Source: Xiphophorus maculatus (Eukaryota; Chordata; Actinopteri; Cyprinodontiformes; Poeciliidae). Taken from it: a stretch of DNA of 64,000 nucleotides. The position numbers and the translations under genes are program-made. The stretch is from positions 16,096,373-16,160,372 of the forward strand of contig NC_036443.1 of assembly GCF_002775205.1 (NCBI RefSeq), written 5' to 3'. Shown one piece after another: positions 25,300-38,310 of this stretch. The notes below the pieces were generated by a model that was given only the letters and a program-made list of their open reading frames with translations, was not told the DNA's origin and ran no database searches. Every line of letters starts with the position of its first letter. Positions within the stretch are counted from its first letter, which is position 1.

Positions 25300-28200
25300 T
25301 CTGCTGGTGAAACATTTTCAAGAACAACGTAGTACATAAGGTAACAGGAATGCATGATGTCCGTTCTGGTGAAATATTATTAATCACAATTTTCTCCCAT
25401 AAAGTACTTATTTCAATATTTTTAGCAGATATATGTTTTAGTTGTTCATTTTTATATATAAAAAAAGATATTTTATTTGTCTGATAAGTGTTGGTGGCAG
25501 TGCATGGAGTGAGACACCTGCGTAAAATGAAGTTGGTAGTTTGCAAGTATACCACAGGCACTCACATACATACAAAAAAAAGACATACAAAAAAAGGAGT
25601 AGATGGCTTGAAAAGCTGGCTACTCGTCTTATTATTCATGAAAGGACAAAAGATGGACAAGATTATCTTGTTCACTTTTGGGTCAAAAAACCCCAAAACA
25701 GCCAAGTAAATCCTTTTATCTCATAATAGATCTGCAACCATGTACTTCCACAGTCATTTCCTATCTGCCTGTTATATCTGTTCATATAAAACCATCATCT
25801 ATCTGGAGCCTATCTCTCCATCAGCCTGACAGACAAATTCAAGATGATGCAGAATGTGTCCCTGTAACGGCCTTGACCCAAGGAAATCTCTTAAGGGGAA
25901 ATAGCATGGGGTGTGCTGCCTTGCCTATCAACCCCGAACAAATTCTTGCACCGTCTACCCCTGAATTTCACCCCCCCACCACCACCACCTTTTACTTTCA
26001 CGCTTCACATGCCGAGGTTGTGTGCTCAAGTAGAAAATTGTTGGGAAAAAAGGGACTGAGGAAAGCCCTGGACTTGCCTTGTCAAGTGGGATTGCACAAT
26101 TTCACGAAAGAACTTGATAACTTGGAGATTACACAGTTTGCCCCCCTGACATCGAGCCATGCAGGAGAGAGAAAACAGGTTCTACATCTTAAAGTGACAT
26201 GATCCCCCTGAACTTTAAGAGTGATGGATTGTTCGGCGGCACTTTTGAAAAGGCTGTGACAAATATGCCTGTATAGAGTTAACCATTTCTGCGGGCCTTT
26301 CTTGTAGAATCATGCTACTTTCAAACCTTTAAATTAATTGCTCTGACCTGATAAACAAACACAAACCTTTATATCTTTAAATTCTTGAGTTATTGGAAAC
26401 AATGATTCAATAGGAATATAATTTTTTACTTTTCATATTAAAGAAAAGGAGATTAGTATGTGACTTCACTCCTTTAGTCATTCTTTGATATGCAGAATGT
26501 AAAAGTTGCGGCTCCTTGGAAATGTATGCCTTCCTACGGGACATTGAGGATCGACCTGAGCTCAGATGTGGTTCTCTTAAAGTGAAGATAATTGTGATGA
26601 TCTGAAAAAATAGCAATCTGTTTTTCTCTCATCATGTTCTGGATACTGATAGTGAGAATAGCCATGAAAGCATTTCATGCACTTCTATAGAATCAACAAA
26701 CACGATATAAATCATCTTGTGGTAGACATTTACACCTGTACCAAATGTCATGGAAGTTTATCAAAAGGTGTTAAGGCTCCCCACTGAAAACCAGAAACAT
26801 CTCAATGTAAAGTAATAGGGCACTTACAGACATCACTAAACTAACAGCGATTATTTATCCCAGTCACATATAGATCTAATATATGTTAGCCAGTCCACCC
26901 AGTAAATGGTAATAAATATTTCAAGGGGTAAATTTAAAACTTGAAATAGCATCTGTGCAAAGAAAAGCATTTTTCCTTTTTCCCTGGGAAAATGATATAG
27001 GTCCTACTTATCCACATTAGACACATGTGCTGGCAAGACTGAAGTTGTCTGTGCCTGTATAAAATGTGCTAAAAATAAAGACTTGAGCTGACAGCATTTA
27101 CTGTCAGCTGCCAGATTTTATGACAGTTTTATTAAATCTGCACAAGTACATCCAAGTAGATCAAAATTTGTTTAACGCTACAATTTTTAATGTGTAAAAG
27201 CAACGAATATGAGAGTTAAGCAACCTGCTGTCCAGAGCCAGGTCCAAACAAGAACACAGTACAACTACTCATAAATTGTTGGTAACTCAGACACACATTG
27301 TTTTGTCAGTCTAATCTGACAGCGAACAAACCGCATAATTAAAAAAAGCAATTATACAGGAAGATAAGTCTTTGCCTAGAGTATACACAGAAGAAAACTA
27401 TTTAAAGTACTTATTGATAACTAATGGTGTTCAATTTATTTCACAATTTTGAAATGTCAAAGTTTTATGTCAAATAAATCTGTCCAAACGCTCCCTAAAG
27501 CCAGATCTGTGACTTGAAAGGCTAGACGTCCTGAGCCAACACTGAGTTCAACTTCAGTGTTGTCGGACATCGTCAAGATGTTTTTCAGGAACTGTGAGAC
27601 AGGACTTTTTGTTTGTTTTGGTCTGCAGTGGTTTTCACTTCGAAACCCTCCGATGGATAGCATTTCTTTCTAGGTTTTTTCTTGTTTTTGAATCATGATC
27701 ACTGACATTAAGTGAGGCCATGCTGTAAGTGTTGATTCAGTTTCTTTTGTGATCTCTTGGATCAGTATTGTTGCATTCATGTAATTATGGTTGGTCAGCC
27801 ACTCCCAAGTTCACCACTTTTCCATGTTTTTTTGTATTTGTAAATACATATATTTTAGACTACTTAATTTTGTCAAACTATGATTAGTTTTGCTTGATTT
27901 ATACACTGAGAATCTGCTGGTTAACCCAGACTGAATTAACTTGAATATATATCTTGATTTGTTACACATACTGACAACTCAGAGTAATTTAATACAGTAA
28001 ATTAATACACCAAACTCAAACTCGACCATCTTGAAGGAACCTACTACTATTCCTATTAAGCCCAAAACTTTACTCCTTTGTTGGAATTTCTTTCTAATTC
28101 TCCAAACCAAAGATAAGGCATTCACTACTTATGACTACAGAACATAACCTCACTCCCAATTGATTCTGTAACTTATTACAGTATAAGGTAGTACATTAAG

Positions 28201-29335
28201 CACAGCTGTTGATGTGTTGCCCACTTCACAGATGCCAGAGAAAAAGTGTTCACGTAGAACTTGACATTTCATCAGTAAGAGTTGTCCTGATTGTGGCTTT
28301 CTGTTCTTAAAGGAGCAACAAACCTAAAAGCTGGTGAATAATGGCTTTTCAAGGTGAAACATTATTGGAAAGATTTCCTTGACAGTTGGGACGTTCATCC
28401 TTGTAGGTTGAATGTCAACTAACATGAGATCAATTTATCTCTGCAAGATACTTGGACTGGATGATAAAACATCAGACTAATGCTAAATCAGTTTTTTTTT
28501 TATTCAATATGCACACAGTCTAATAAATAAAGTTTGTGTGTTCTGACTTCTCTGGAGGTGGATTTTCACGTATGAATATTCATGATCTTAGCACGTCTAA
28601 ATGGAAGTAGGCCAGATTCAAAATTTTCCCCAGCCGACTGTCAGATGGGTGATAGCTTTCGCTTGTCTTTTCCTCCGTGCACGTTTTTGAGTCCTGGGAG
28701 TGACATGCAGACGCTAATTAATCTTGTTGAGTTACACTAATTAGAAAAGTAGTGGCACACATTTGAATATGGGACAGTTTGAGGAATGAAATGACTTAAT
28801 GTTCCCATCAGAGACATTTTGTGAGGCAGACATCCCCCTGGTATATCTCCAAAAATGTTCACTAGATTTTAGTCTCTGCAGCTGTGATAACTTCTTATAA
28901 TGGACATTGCCATTTTGTCTGTTTTCAGACTAATGCCAAACCACTGCCTTTGGCTAAGACGTGTTTCGTTTGACCCATATATTCTTCAGTTTTGCAACGT
29001 TAAAATTTTCATTTTGATGGTATACCTCTTTGGATTTAGCTACATAAATAATTCATTTCAGAATAATAGCCTCAAGTATAAGAGAACATTGGAGTATTTG
29101 GTAATCATTAATAAGTAATTTATTCCCATTCTCTCTGCTCCATGTCTGAAAAAAACTTGGGATTTATGACAAATTACTTCATCTAATATCAAATAATTAT
29201 TGAGCAAAAGTGTGATAAATTAGATTCATGTTATCTCATTTCTGCTAACATAGTTGATTTTACTGCATGAAAAATATGTGCAACAGTGTTCACAGACATT
29301 TCCTTAATTTTTAATCCTCATTACCGATATTATTT
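25300..29335. other. Gene-poor intergenic DNA
   Basis: There is no gene I can support. A 174-codon open stretch at 25,678-26,202 lies in a GC-richer patch (about 25,800-26,270) but shows no domain, and its composition looks noncoding. AT-rich sequence dominates elsewhere. A homeodomain-like cluster (GCTAATTAATC and ACTAATTAG) occurs near 28,713-28,745. Confidence 0.35.
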
Positions 29336-29339
29336 TCTT

Positions 29340-30250
29340 TAGGTTTCTGAAATACATCCATGAGGTTGGTACGAATTTTCAAGGACATGTCTGCGAAGAC
29401 ATTGAAGAAAATGTGAAAAACCTGGGGAGAGGAATTGAAATTTTAATGGAAAGCGGCGGCACCAACACAGCTGACGGCTATGTAACACCTCAGACAGCTT
29501 AAATATCACCGCTAATTAACACAGAGAGGTAGGCTGTCACAGGCATGATGGATGCTCAGAGGGCGCAGATTGTTGCTTTCAACCAACCAGCGATTCCTTT
29601 ATTAATCAAAGCGTGAGATGAAAAGGCTCTCCCACACCTCGGGGAGAGGAAGATAGCAGGAGCTATTGTTGGGAGGGTTTCAATCACTTGCAGTGAGCCC
29701 AGTAATGTGTTTGATCAGGGCACCGCCAAACATTGGTTGGAAGACGGAACGTTTTCTTGCTGTTTGGCGTTTGTTTCTGTAAACCTCTGAACCACCCTTA
29801 TGTTAATGTGTCACGGCACAGACAGCTCCGATTTACTGATTGTCTGGGAGACTTCCATTTGGAGGAAGTATTTTTTTGTACACCTCTGGCCGGAGAGAGG
29901 AGGATGTAGAGGGCCACTTATCAGTGTTTTGGGGGAGTCCTCCATGATGAAGGGAGCCACACTGAAAATAAGGCAGCACTCCCACACTTCACCTTCTGAC
30001 TGTGTGATTAGTCTGAGATGATTTCAAACCAAGATGATTTCAGCACTCTATGCATGAAGATGGAGTGTTATCTCATCCTTTGAGATCTCCTCTCCATCTC
30101 CCTCACTTAGGTAGGGCCCATTGTTAAGTGCCAGGGGCCTGTGGGTCCCGTAAATCAGGCGGCGGCAGGAGGGGATGTCTCCCATGGGGGGAGAGCGCAC
30201 TTCCAGCAGCCTTCAGGCTGATCTCATCTTACCTTTCCTTATACTGTAAT
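29340..30250. promoter_or_regulatory. Long conserved-noncoding-like element cluster
   Basis: About 900 bases have markedly higher G+C and complexity than either flank. They carry homeodomain-type sites (CGCTAATTAAC near 29,510; TTTATTAATCAAAG near 29,598), GATA/TGAT sites and no repeat similarity. The only open frame (29,800-30,021) is short and unrecognised. This is the strongest enhancer-like block in the gene desert, inferred from composition and motifs alone. Confidence 0.35.
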
Positions 30251-33200
30251 TAAAAAAGTCAATAGCAAAGAGGAAGCTGCTAAAGGGTATGATCTGCACT
30301 TCTTACCTTACGGCTAATATGCCAATACAGGACAAGACTTTTCACCTTCTTAGCAGAAGATTGTGAGTTTAACCAAAAGCATTTAGGGAGAAATATCCTC
30401 CTTTCTCTGGCTGGGTTTCCACTTAACTTAAGGGTAACCTATCAAATAACACTTTTCTTGATTTTAGTCAGTGTTGCTAACTCGAGTTACATTTCACTCC
30501 ATATAAGGATGCTGCCTACACTCAGTTTCAGGTCATATCACTCTTTCAGTGACTGTCGTCCAGGTAATGTTTGTTATCTGTTTGCTATCATTTCCATATC
30601 GGTGCATATAAATTTTTCTAAAATAATCAGAATTAATAAGCCATAAACATGTTCGAATTCTATATGAAAGTCAATTTAATAACGGCTATAGTATTTCCCT
30701 CTGGCATCATGGCACACCACATCTCCAATTATTTGGATTCTAATGATCTAATAATTTTCTGATTAATTTAATTATGAATTTGTATTAACTGTAAGCCCTA
30801 AAAAAACGTTAAAAATATAACTATATCATTGTGATTGAGATAATTTATGTGGTGAATCACATTTTACTTCTTGAATTTAACTACAGAAATAAATTGGCGA
30901 TGTTCCAATGAAGTGAGATGTAAGTGTAAAAAAAATATAGTTCCTTTTCTTACACGAACCAAGGGCGAAATACTTCCTGATTCCGCCTCTTCATCACAGG
31001 TCTGAAAATAGGTCCTCATTTGGTCATGGCTGCCATCTACTGACAAAACTAATGTATTACTGATTTTGAAGAAAACCACAGAACATACTCTGAGCTAATA
31101 TCAAACTTTTTTGAACAACAGTCTGGCTTTTCAGAAAACTTAATTTACAGTAAAATAAGAAATCTTTATTGACATAGAGTTAACAAATATCTTTGTTGCA
31201 GGGTACATGATCAGCGTTTACTGTTAAAAAAAAAAGACAATAACAACAAAGCAAAAACCTTTACTGTGAGCTGAAACTGAACTTAATTCTTTCTAAAAGC
31301 AAATGCTGAAAGCCTTTACTCGGGGGGGGGGGGGGGGGGGGGGGACCTTACCAAAAATAAAATCCATACAAGCTTATTTCACAAATACATGCAAATTATA
31401 AAACAAAGAATGCTCTAATTGTTGATTAACTGAAATTTTACAGATGGATGGTTTTACTTTTAGGAAATAATGGGACTACAGATTATACCTTTGTAAAAAC
31501 TGATTCACTTTTTGAGTTTAGGCCCAAGAAACACTATTCTCTACATCTCAGACAATTTAAATATATATATGTATATATATTACCTTCATAAGCTGTAAAA
31601 GGTCAGTGATTGGTCCTAAACTCAAATCTACACTGCTAATATCAACAGAGTTACCTGACTATTACAACATTTCGCCTAAATAACTGTTAAAACTCAGATG
31701 TTGCCCTAAAACTGAAACAATGTCTTCGGTCCAGTGATTACAGTCCAGCCTGAAGGAGTTATTTGCCAAAAATGATCCATCTTCACTGAAGATGCTTCAG
31801 GTTAAGGGGACCATAAAAAGAAACAACACTGTAATCAAGTAACAATTCAGTCAGGCAGAGGTCATAATTTAAAATCTATGGATGAATTCATGCCTTAATT
31901 TGATCTGCACTAAGATCATAAGCAGGAACTAACTGAGAAAATAATCTATACTTAAATAATCCATATGACCAGCACCTGTTTGATTCTATTCTGAACACTA
32001 AAAATGTCCATCTGGCTAAGCTAAGTACCTTTATTAAGGGTAGATGTCTGTTTAAATCACAGGAGCCTCTGGTTAACAAACAGGAACAAGAAGACAGCAG
32101 TGTCTTCTAACAGAGACAGTAAACACAATGGATTTACATTTATTTTATGGAAGCACTTTGGAGAAACTAAAAAGACTTTGCAAAAAAATTCTAACATTTT
32201 CCATCCAGTTACTCATGATTGCTGCTAACCAGAGGTGCCAAAACATCTGGTTCCCATTAAAACTTGTGAGTCGCCTAATTGCTACAACGGTGCGACAAAA
32301 ACCACTGTAAAACAAAGTCTGTTTTTAACGTTTGGCAATAGGCGCGCCAACTCGACCAATAAAAAGATCAATTAGATGTTAGTGTTTTTCAGGTGAATTA
32401 TTTTCACACAGCCGTGATTGTGCAGCTGTGTTCCAGATGGAGGATTAGAAAACTAAGAAGCTGGTTTAGAGCAGTAGCGAACATATTATTGGTGGCAATA
32501 TCAGTTGCAATTAATGCATTTGTCGTTCTGCGGTTTTGGAGGAGCCAAACAGCATCAGGGGAGACATGGGCTGGTTTTAGACTCTCCAGAGAAAATATGC
32601 ACCACAGAGGGGCTTAGGTAGGTGGAAAGTTTCAAAGTGTTTCTGTTCAAGTGAAAAAAATAAAATAAACGTTCATGAACCCAGAGTGGAAAGGTGCCTT
32701 CAGTCATGCTTGGAAACCAAATGCAGTGAGACTCTTCTCCACAAGGGTGAAAATTACATTGGGACACAAAGCACAAATTTATAAAACTTTGGAAGAATGT
32801 ATGTTGAATTCCAATCATATGCAGTAATAATATTGCACACACCGACACTACAACAAGGTATGCTTTTAATTAGTGGTGCAGCTCTATTTTAGTTTTTTTA
32901 ATTGAGTGAAAAAATACATTTTCAGTGTGCATTAAAATAAACTGCCTTGGATTTCCCTCTTTTAGCTAATTGAGTTGATTTAAATAATTTGTTCTGATGA
33001 ACACCTCAGAAATCTGCTGTGAGCTTTATTTTAACTGTAGTGCATTTGTGATGGATAGCTAAAGATTTTGCACTAAAATATACTTAAATGCGGTGTGGTT
33101 TTGTGCATCTTTCTCGGTAACATGTTCCTGTGCAGTGGGATGAGCTGCAAGTCGGAAGGAGATTTAAAAAGTAGAGACTCAGAAATTGAGAGTACCTGGC

Positions 33201-33390
33201 GGTGTCTTTTTCACTTTACCATAACCTCATGCTAAAATCAGTCCATTTGCTTTTGCTCATGTATGAGAACTCAACTACGATGAGGTGTTGAGAGCAAACT
33301 ATAGTTTGACTGTTTTTAGCTAAGGTTACTTTCAGAGTACAACTCCAGGGAGTGATGTCGTGAAGCTGCAGGCAGGTGTTAGGAAGCTGA
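30251..33390. other. Intergenic DNA downstream of znf740
   Basis: AT-rich with no gene seen. It includes TATATA tracts near 31,561-31,580 and ends in the presumed znf740 3' UTR, where a minus-strand AATAAA candidate lies near 33,025 (TTTATT on the given strand). Confidence 0.35.
31322..31344 (+). repeat. Poly(G) tract of 23 bases
   Basis: An uninterrupted run of 23 G follows a single C. The exact length in an assembly is uncertain because such runs sequence poorly. Confidence 0.9.
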
Positions 33391-33393
33391 GGG

Positions 33394-35182
33394 TCAAACA
33401 GTCAGACGGTTGTTGGAGGGATGGAGGGGACTCCAGGAAGCTGTATGGGCAGATGCTTCCTGGGAGTACTGGTTTTCCTCTTTGCTCATGCCAGCTGTAC
33501 ACAGGCGCCGGTGTCTTAGCAGCCTGTCAGTCCGTGAAAAGTTCTGCAGAAAGCCAAACAAAGTTGCTGGTTCAAGAAAATGCAGACGCCAATGGGATCT
33601 GCAGGATTTGGACTCGCATAAAGATGTAGAGCATGTTAAAAATCAATTGTCTGAAACGGAAACTATTACAGACGGACCTGGTGGCATCGATCACACTGGT
33701 ACGGCTTCTCTCCACTGTGCACCCTCTTGTGTCTGTCCAGGTGGTACCGCTGAATGAACCGCATATCACATGCATCACAAGCATATGGCTTTTCCCCTAG
33801 AAACAATCAGAGGCGTGAACAATTTATCAGACTGTCCAAGAACTTCTTGTTGGAAGTTGGACACATGAATTTATACTGCAGGTTTTACATTGTATTTTCC
33901 TGAACTCTGCTTTCAGGTGCTCACCTGTATGTGTAAGAATATGTCGCTTGAGGTGGTAGCTGCTCCGGAAAGCCCCATAGCAGTGATCGCAGATGAAGTT
34001 CTTCTGAACTCTTAAGGAACTGTCGTCATCCATATCCATGTGCGGAATCAACATCTCCACTTTCTCTTTTACCTTATGGGACGACTTTTTGTGTTTCTTC
34101 TTGGGCTGCAAATTCTGATTTGTCTGGACGTCTTTCCCATCGATAATCCTTGACGTGTGATATTCCCCATCTTTCCGGATTAGCTTTTAAAACAGAAAAA
34201 AAACATAACAGAGACTGGATATAGTGGAGGCATACATTTGGAAGAAAGGCAAGAACTGCCAACAAGGCTTGTAATGGCTGGATCCTAAAGTGGAGACAAA
34301 TGATGGGAAAAAAGTGCAGTAAAACAGTACATGTTAACTCCAGCAATTAAATAATAATTTCATTTATGAAGGGAAAAATGTTTTTAACCAACATGGTCCT
34401 ACATAAAATATACATGCTCCCTTTGTTCAGCCAGGAATTAACTTATCACATTTTCTTGGTTCCACTTTACAAGCAGATATACCCAGGCCTTACTACTGTC
34501 TGACTTGTACTATCAGGAAATCACTGAAATAGAACCTATCTGACAACATGAAGTAGGCTAAAAGATTTTAAAAAGTAGCACATTATGCATGAATCTGGCT
34601 CTAGATGACGTTTTGGAGTGGCATTGTAAAAAGTCCCAACTTAAATGAGATGATGTAAGATGACCTACAAGGCCAGGATGGCTTGGATAGCTTTTTTCTT
34701 TAACGTTTAAAATTAGCAGTTGAATAAAATTGTTTTCTACTTAAATTTAACAAAGCACAATTTTTTTCTGATTAATTGAAAAATCTTCAGTGCGACAAAA
34801 AACAGAAGCAAACACCGAAGAAGGCGGTTAATATTTTTTCACAGTACGTCTCAACATTATAAAATTCTTTTAATGAGTGACATTTCCATTGCCTAATTTG
34901 TTTCGCACATAATCAGAAAAAAGTAGCAGCAAAAGGTAGATATGCAAACTTCTAAACATGGAGAGTGGTCTGTGTTTCTCTCACCAGCGGTGGAAGGCTC
35001 CCATCTGAAGCATGGCCCATGTGACTGTGATGGCCTTGTCCATGGTGAACCTGGTGCCCATGATGGTTGAGGCTGTGCTGCGAATGTGTCTGGTGGTCCT
35101 CAGCACTGGACCTGTGGCCATGACCCGAAGAGGACATCATCTTCTTCTGGCTTGGGATGTTGTTGGCTTGCATCAGGGCCAT
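33394..35182 (-). CDS. znf740: Zinc finger protein 740 (three-finger C2H2)
   Basis: Probable nuclear DNA-binding regulator. Four exons join in frame on the minus strand: 34985-35182 (start within exon), 33925-34183, 33678-33796 and 33394-33543, giving 241 residues from the chosen Met; human ZNF740 has about 193. The N-terminal part is His/Ser/Gln-rich, followed by a basic [10 protein letters not shown] stretch. Three zinc fingers then follow: [38 protein letters not shown] and [19 protein letters not shown]...C, the last ending in Cys instead of His as in the human protein. The first exon stays open upstream to its acceptor at 35218/35219 with residues resembling the human N-terminus. A short extra coding exon with the true Met may therefore lie further upstream; I could not find it. 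The donor GTCCGT of the third exon is weak but yields the conserved junction. Confidence 0.9.
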
Positions 35183-35824
35183 GCTGGACAACACCGCCTC
35201 ACAGCCCAGCAACCCAGCCTGGCAACACAAACAGCAACACGTCAGAGCGTTCCAACGGGGGTGGTGAGGTTGGAGGACTCCTCATGGAGACTTGGAAGCT
35301 GGAGGTGGGGGTTAGAATTAGAGAGTGACACAACAATGCAATCGTGATGGTGATTTTTGGAGATGAAGAGACTTCCACTGACCCATTTCATATGGTCTCG
35401 TACTGAATTGTTGGAATGGTGGGTCATCGCCGTGGTTTGAATGCGTGTGTGTTTGAGGGGACAGGGGGGGATGGGCTTCAGTCAGGATGAGGGAGTGACA
35501 GGAGAGACAACAATCCCCCCCAAACCATCAGGGGCCAAAGCCTGAAAATAAAGGCACATGGATGGATATGTAACCAAATACTGAGATCAAACTTTACTGA
35601 GAGCTTCTTATTGGGTAAAGCAACCTTAAATGTTTGGTGCACATCTAAGGTTCACATGGATGAAACAAAACAGTAAGAAAATTAAATCCAAACAAAAGAA
35701 AACAACACAAAATGCATCAGACTTGTTCTGTAACTCATATGTGTACCAAGCATGACAATGCAAAACATAAAATCAAAAAAATCTAATCAAAATCATTGTT
35801 ATATCTCTTCATCTGCTCTCAATA

Positions 35825-37335
35825 TTACACTTTGACTTAGACTTAGACTGACTTTATTGTCATTTTGCATGCACAGGGTGTATACAGAACGAAATTTCGT
35901 TGCATACGGCTCAGGACAATGTTTTGAGCTTTCAATTTTGAGGTTACTCCAGAATAAAATACAGTATAAAATATGAATATAAAATATAAAATATAAAATA
36001 TAAAGTGCAGGAGTGACAGTAAAATATAAGTTATTTAGCTCTGTACATGTGCAAGGTATAAAGTGGAGACCAGATTTTAAGTGCAGTCCAGTTAAGAGTT
36101 CAGCAGTCTGATGGCAAGTGGGAAAAAGCTGTTTCGGAACCTGGTGGACCTGCACCAGACGCTGCGGAACCTCTTTCCAGAGGGCAGCAGGGAGAACAGT
36201 CCATGGTGGGGGTGTGAGGGGTCACTGATGATGTTTCGGCCTCAGGACACGCAGCGCTGGGATGAAATGTCCTGGATGGAGGGAAGGGGGGCCCCGATGA
36301 TCCTCTCTGCTGTCCGCACCACTCTCCTCACGTTCTTCCAGTCGGAGGCGCTGCAGCTTCCACACCACACAGAGAGGCAGCTGGTCAGAATGCTCTCTAT
36401 GGTGCTTCTGTAGAACGTCTTGAGGATGGGCGGGGGCAGGTGTGCTCTTCTCATCCTCCGCAGGAAATACAAACGTTTCTGTGCCCTCTTGGCCAGAGAC
36501 GTGGTGTTCACAGTCCAGGTGAGGTCGTTAGTGATGTGCACCCCCAGGAATTTGGTGCTGCTGACCACCTCCACAGCCGAGCTGTTGATGAGCAGTGGAG
36601 CGTGGCTGGGCCGGTTCTTCCTGAAGTCGACGATCATCTCCTTCGTCTTGTCAACGTTCAGGATCAGGCTGTTGTCTCTGCACCAGTCCACCAGCTGCTC
36701 CACCTCCTCTCTGTAGTCCAGGTCGTTGTCGTCTCTGATGAGGCCCACCACCGTTGTGTCGTCCGCGAACTTCACGATGTGGTTGGTGGCGAACCTGGGG
36801 GCGCAGTCGTGTGTCATCAGAGTGAACAGCAGAGGGCTCAGGACGCAGCCCTGAGGGGAGCCTGTGCTGAGGGTGATGACATCGGAGGTGTGTTGTCCGA
36901 TCCGGACTGACTGAGGTCTGTCGGTAAGGAAGTCTAGCAGCCAGTTTCGCAGGGGGGTGCTGAAGCCCAGGTGTCCCAGTTTTCCTGCCAGATGCTGTGG
37001 GATGATTGTGTTGAACGCTGAGCTGAAGTCCAGGAACAACATCCGCACATGAGTGTTCTTCTCCTCCAGGTGAGCCAGGCTCAGGTGTAGGGCGGAGGAG
37101 ATGGCGTCCTCAGTGAAGCGGTTTCGGCGGTAGGCAAACTGGAACGGGTCGAATGTGGAGGGGAGTCTGGAGATGATGTGTTCTTTTACCAGCTTTTCAA
37201 AGCACTTCATCATGATGGGAGTCAGTGCCACAGGCCGGTAATCGTTGAAAGAGGTGACTTGAGGTTTCTTCGGCACCGGAATGATGGAGGCAGTTTTGAG
37301 ACAGGATATGTTTTGATGGAATATGTTCAAAATGA
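35825..37335 (-). mobile_element. 5'-truncated Rex1-like LINE retrotransposon
   Basis: CR1/Rex1-type non-LTR element in the first intron of znf740, in the same orientation as the gene. The reverse transcriptase reads from about 37,330 down to 36,242 with [46 protein letters not shown] and the catalytic FADD motif. It continues into the typical C-terminal [18 protein letters not shown] at 36,242-36,244 interrupts the frame where CGA (Arg) would be expected; reading continues past it to RLLNS and a stop. The 5' half of ORF2, including the endonuclease, is missing. The 3' end has the conserved CGAAATTTCGTTGCAT segment and a GACTTA-type tandem tail near 35,830. It looks young. Confidence 0.85.
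35940..36004. repeat. Short tandem ATAAAAT-type repeat in the LINE 3' UTR
   Basis: Several near-perfect AAAATAT units in a row lie inside the 3' UTR of the Rex1-like copy. Confidence 0.7.
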
Positions 37336-37859
37336 ATGACGTTTTAGCTAAACAGCTGGTGGTAGTTTAATTAAAAAAGTTGAGATAGTGATCTCTGAAG
37401 CTTATTTTCTAATCCCATTTGTCAAAGTCACAAACTAGAAAATTTCCTCAAACATTGAGGAAAACAAACATACACAGAAAACCAGATCACATCCCAAGTA
37501 TTTATACTAAATGTTACTGTTTTTGCTGCAGTTTTATTTAAACACAGAGGATTAGAGTTACTTGGAGGATGGAGAGTCTTCCCAAACACATAGGCAATTA
37601 TATGCAGGCTCTTTTTATAAACTAAATCATTTTTGACGTACAGTAATTGAGTAAAGACTCCATCAATATTTTAATCTTATCCACAACCATAATCTTTGTA
37701 TAACTCCAACATTTTGGCATAACATATGCTTCTCCTTTATGAAATCTATAGGTCTTTCATATCAATATTATCATCATGGAACCTAAGGACTAAAATAATT
37801 TATCCCAAAGCCAACAGTTTAACATGTGCTGTAGACAGTCACTAACACGATGTGTGATG

Positions 37860-38310
37860 TAGATCTGTTGCAGTAGACAATAAATCAATTAATCGAATGA
37901 CAAATTAAAATTAGATCAATATTTTCCATTTGCACAATTTATTGTTTTTCAGTTTTCTCTCTCTCTTTCTACCAAAACTGGTCTTCAGTCTGGTGTGTTG
38001 GACTAAACTAGACCGTTTTTGAAGGACAATTTTGTTTACAGAGACTTCATAATTCATTGTACTTGTCGTTTTTGCTGTTTTATTTAATTCTGATATTTAA
38101 TTAAATAAGCAGTTTAATTAAATCTTCCAGCTGAAGTGTCAAATTCAAATTTAAAGTTTAGTGATCTTTGAGAAAGTGTTCTTGCATTATTACGCCATCC
38201 CCATTTTATTACTTGAAAGTGGTCGCAAAGAAACAACACTATCATTTATCGCAACAGCTTCTGAGATAATTTATCGTCCAGCAAAATGTGTTATCGTGAC
38301 AGCTCTAACG
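37860..38310. repeat. Degenerate dispersed repeat, probably a nonautonomous DNA transposon
   Basis: The right end carries GATAATTTATCGTCCAGCA and TGTTATCGTGACAGCTCTAA, a combination familiar from a frequent fish repeat. The left part is AT-rich and diverged. It lies in the first intron of znf740. The superfamily is uncertain. The remaining intron (37,340-39,540) shows no other feature beyond A/T tracts. Confidence 0.4.

Noticed and set aside
36111-36910. Plus-strand open frames of 98-156 codons
   Set aside because: They are antisense to the Rex1-like reverse transcriptase.
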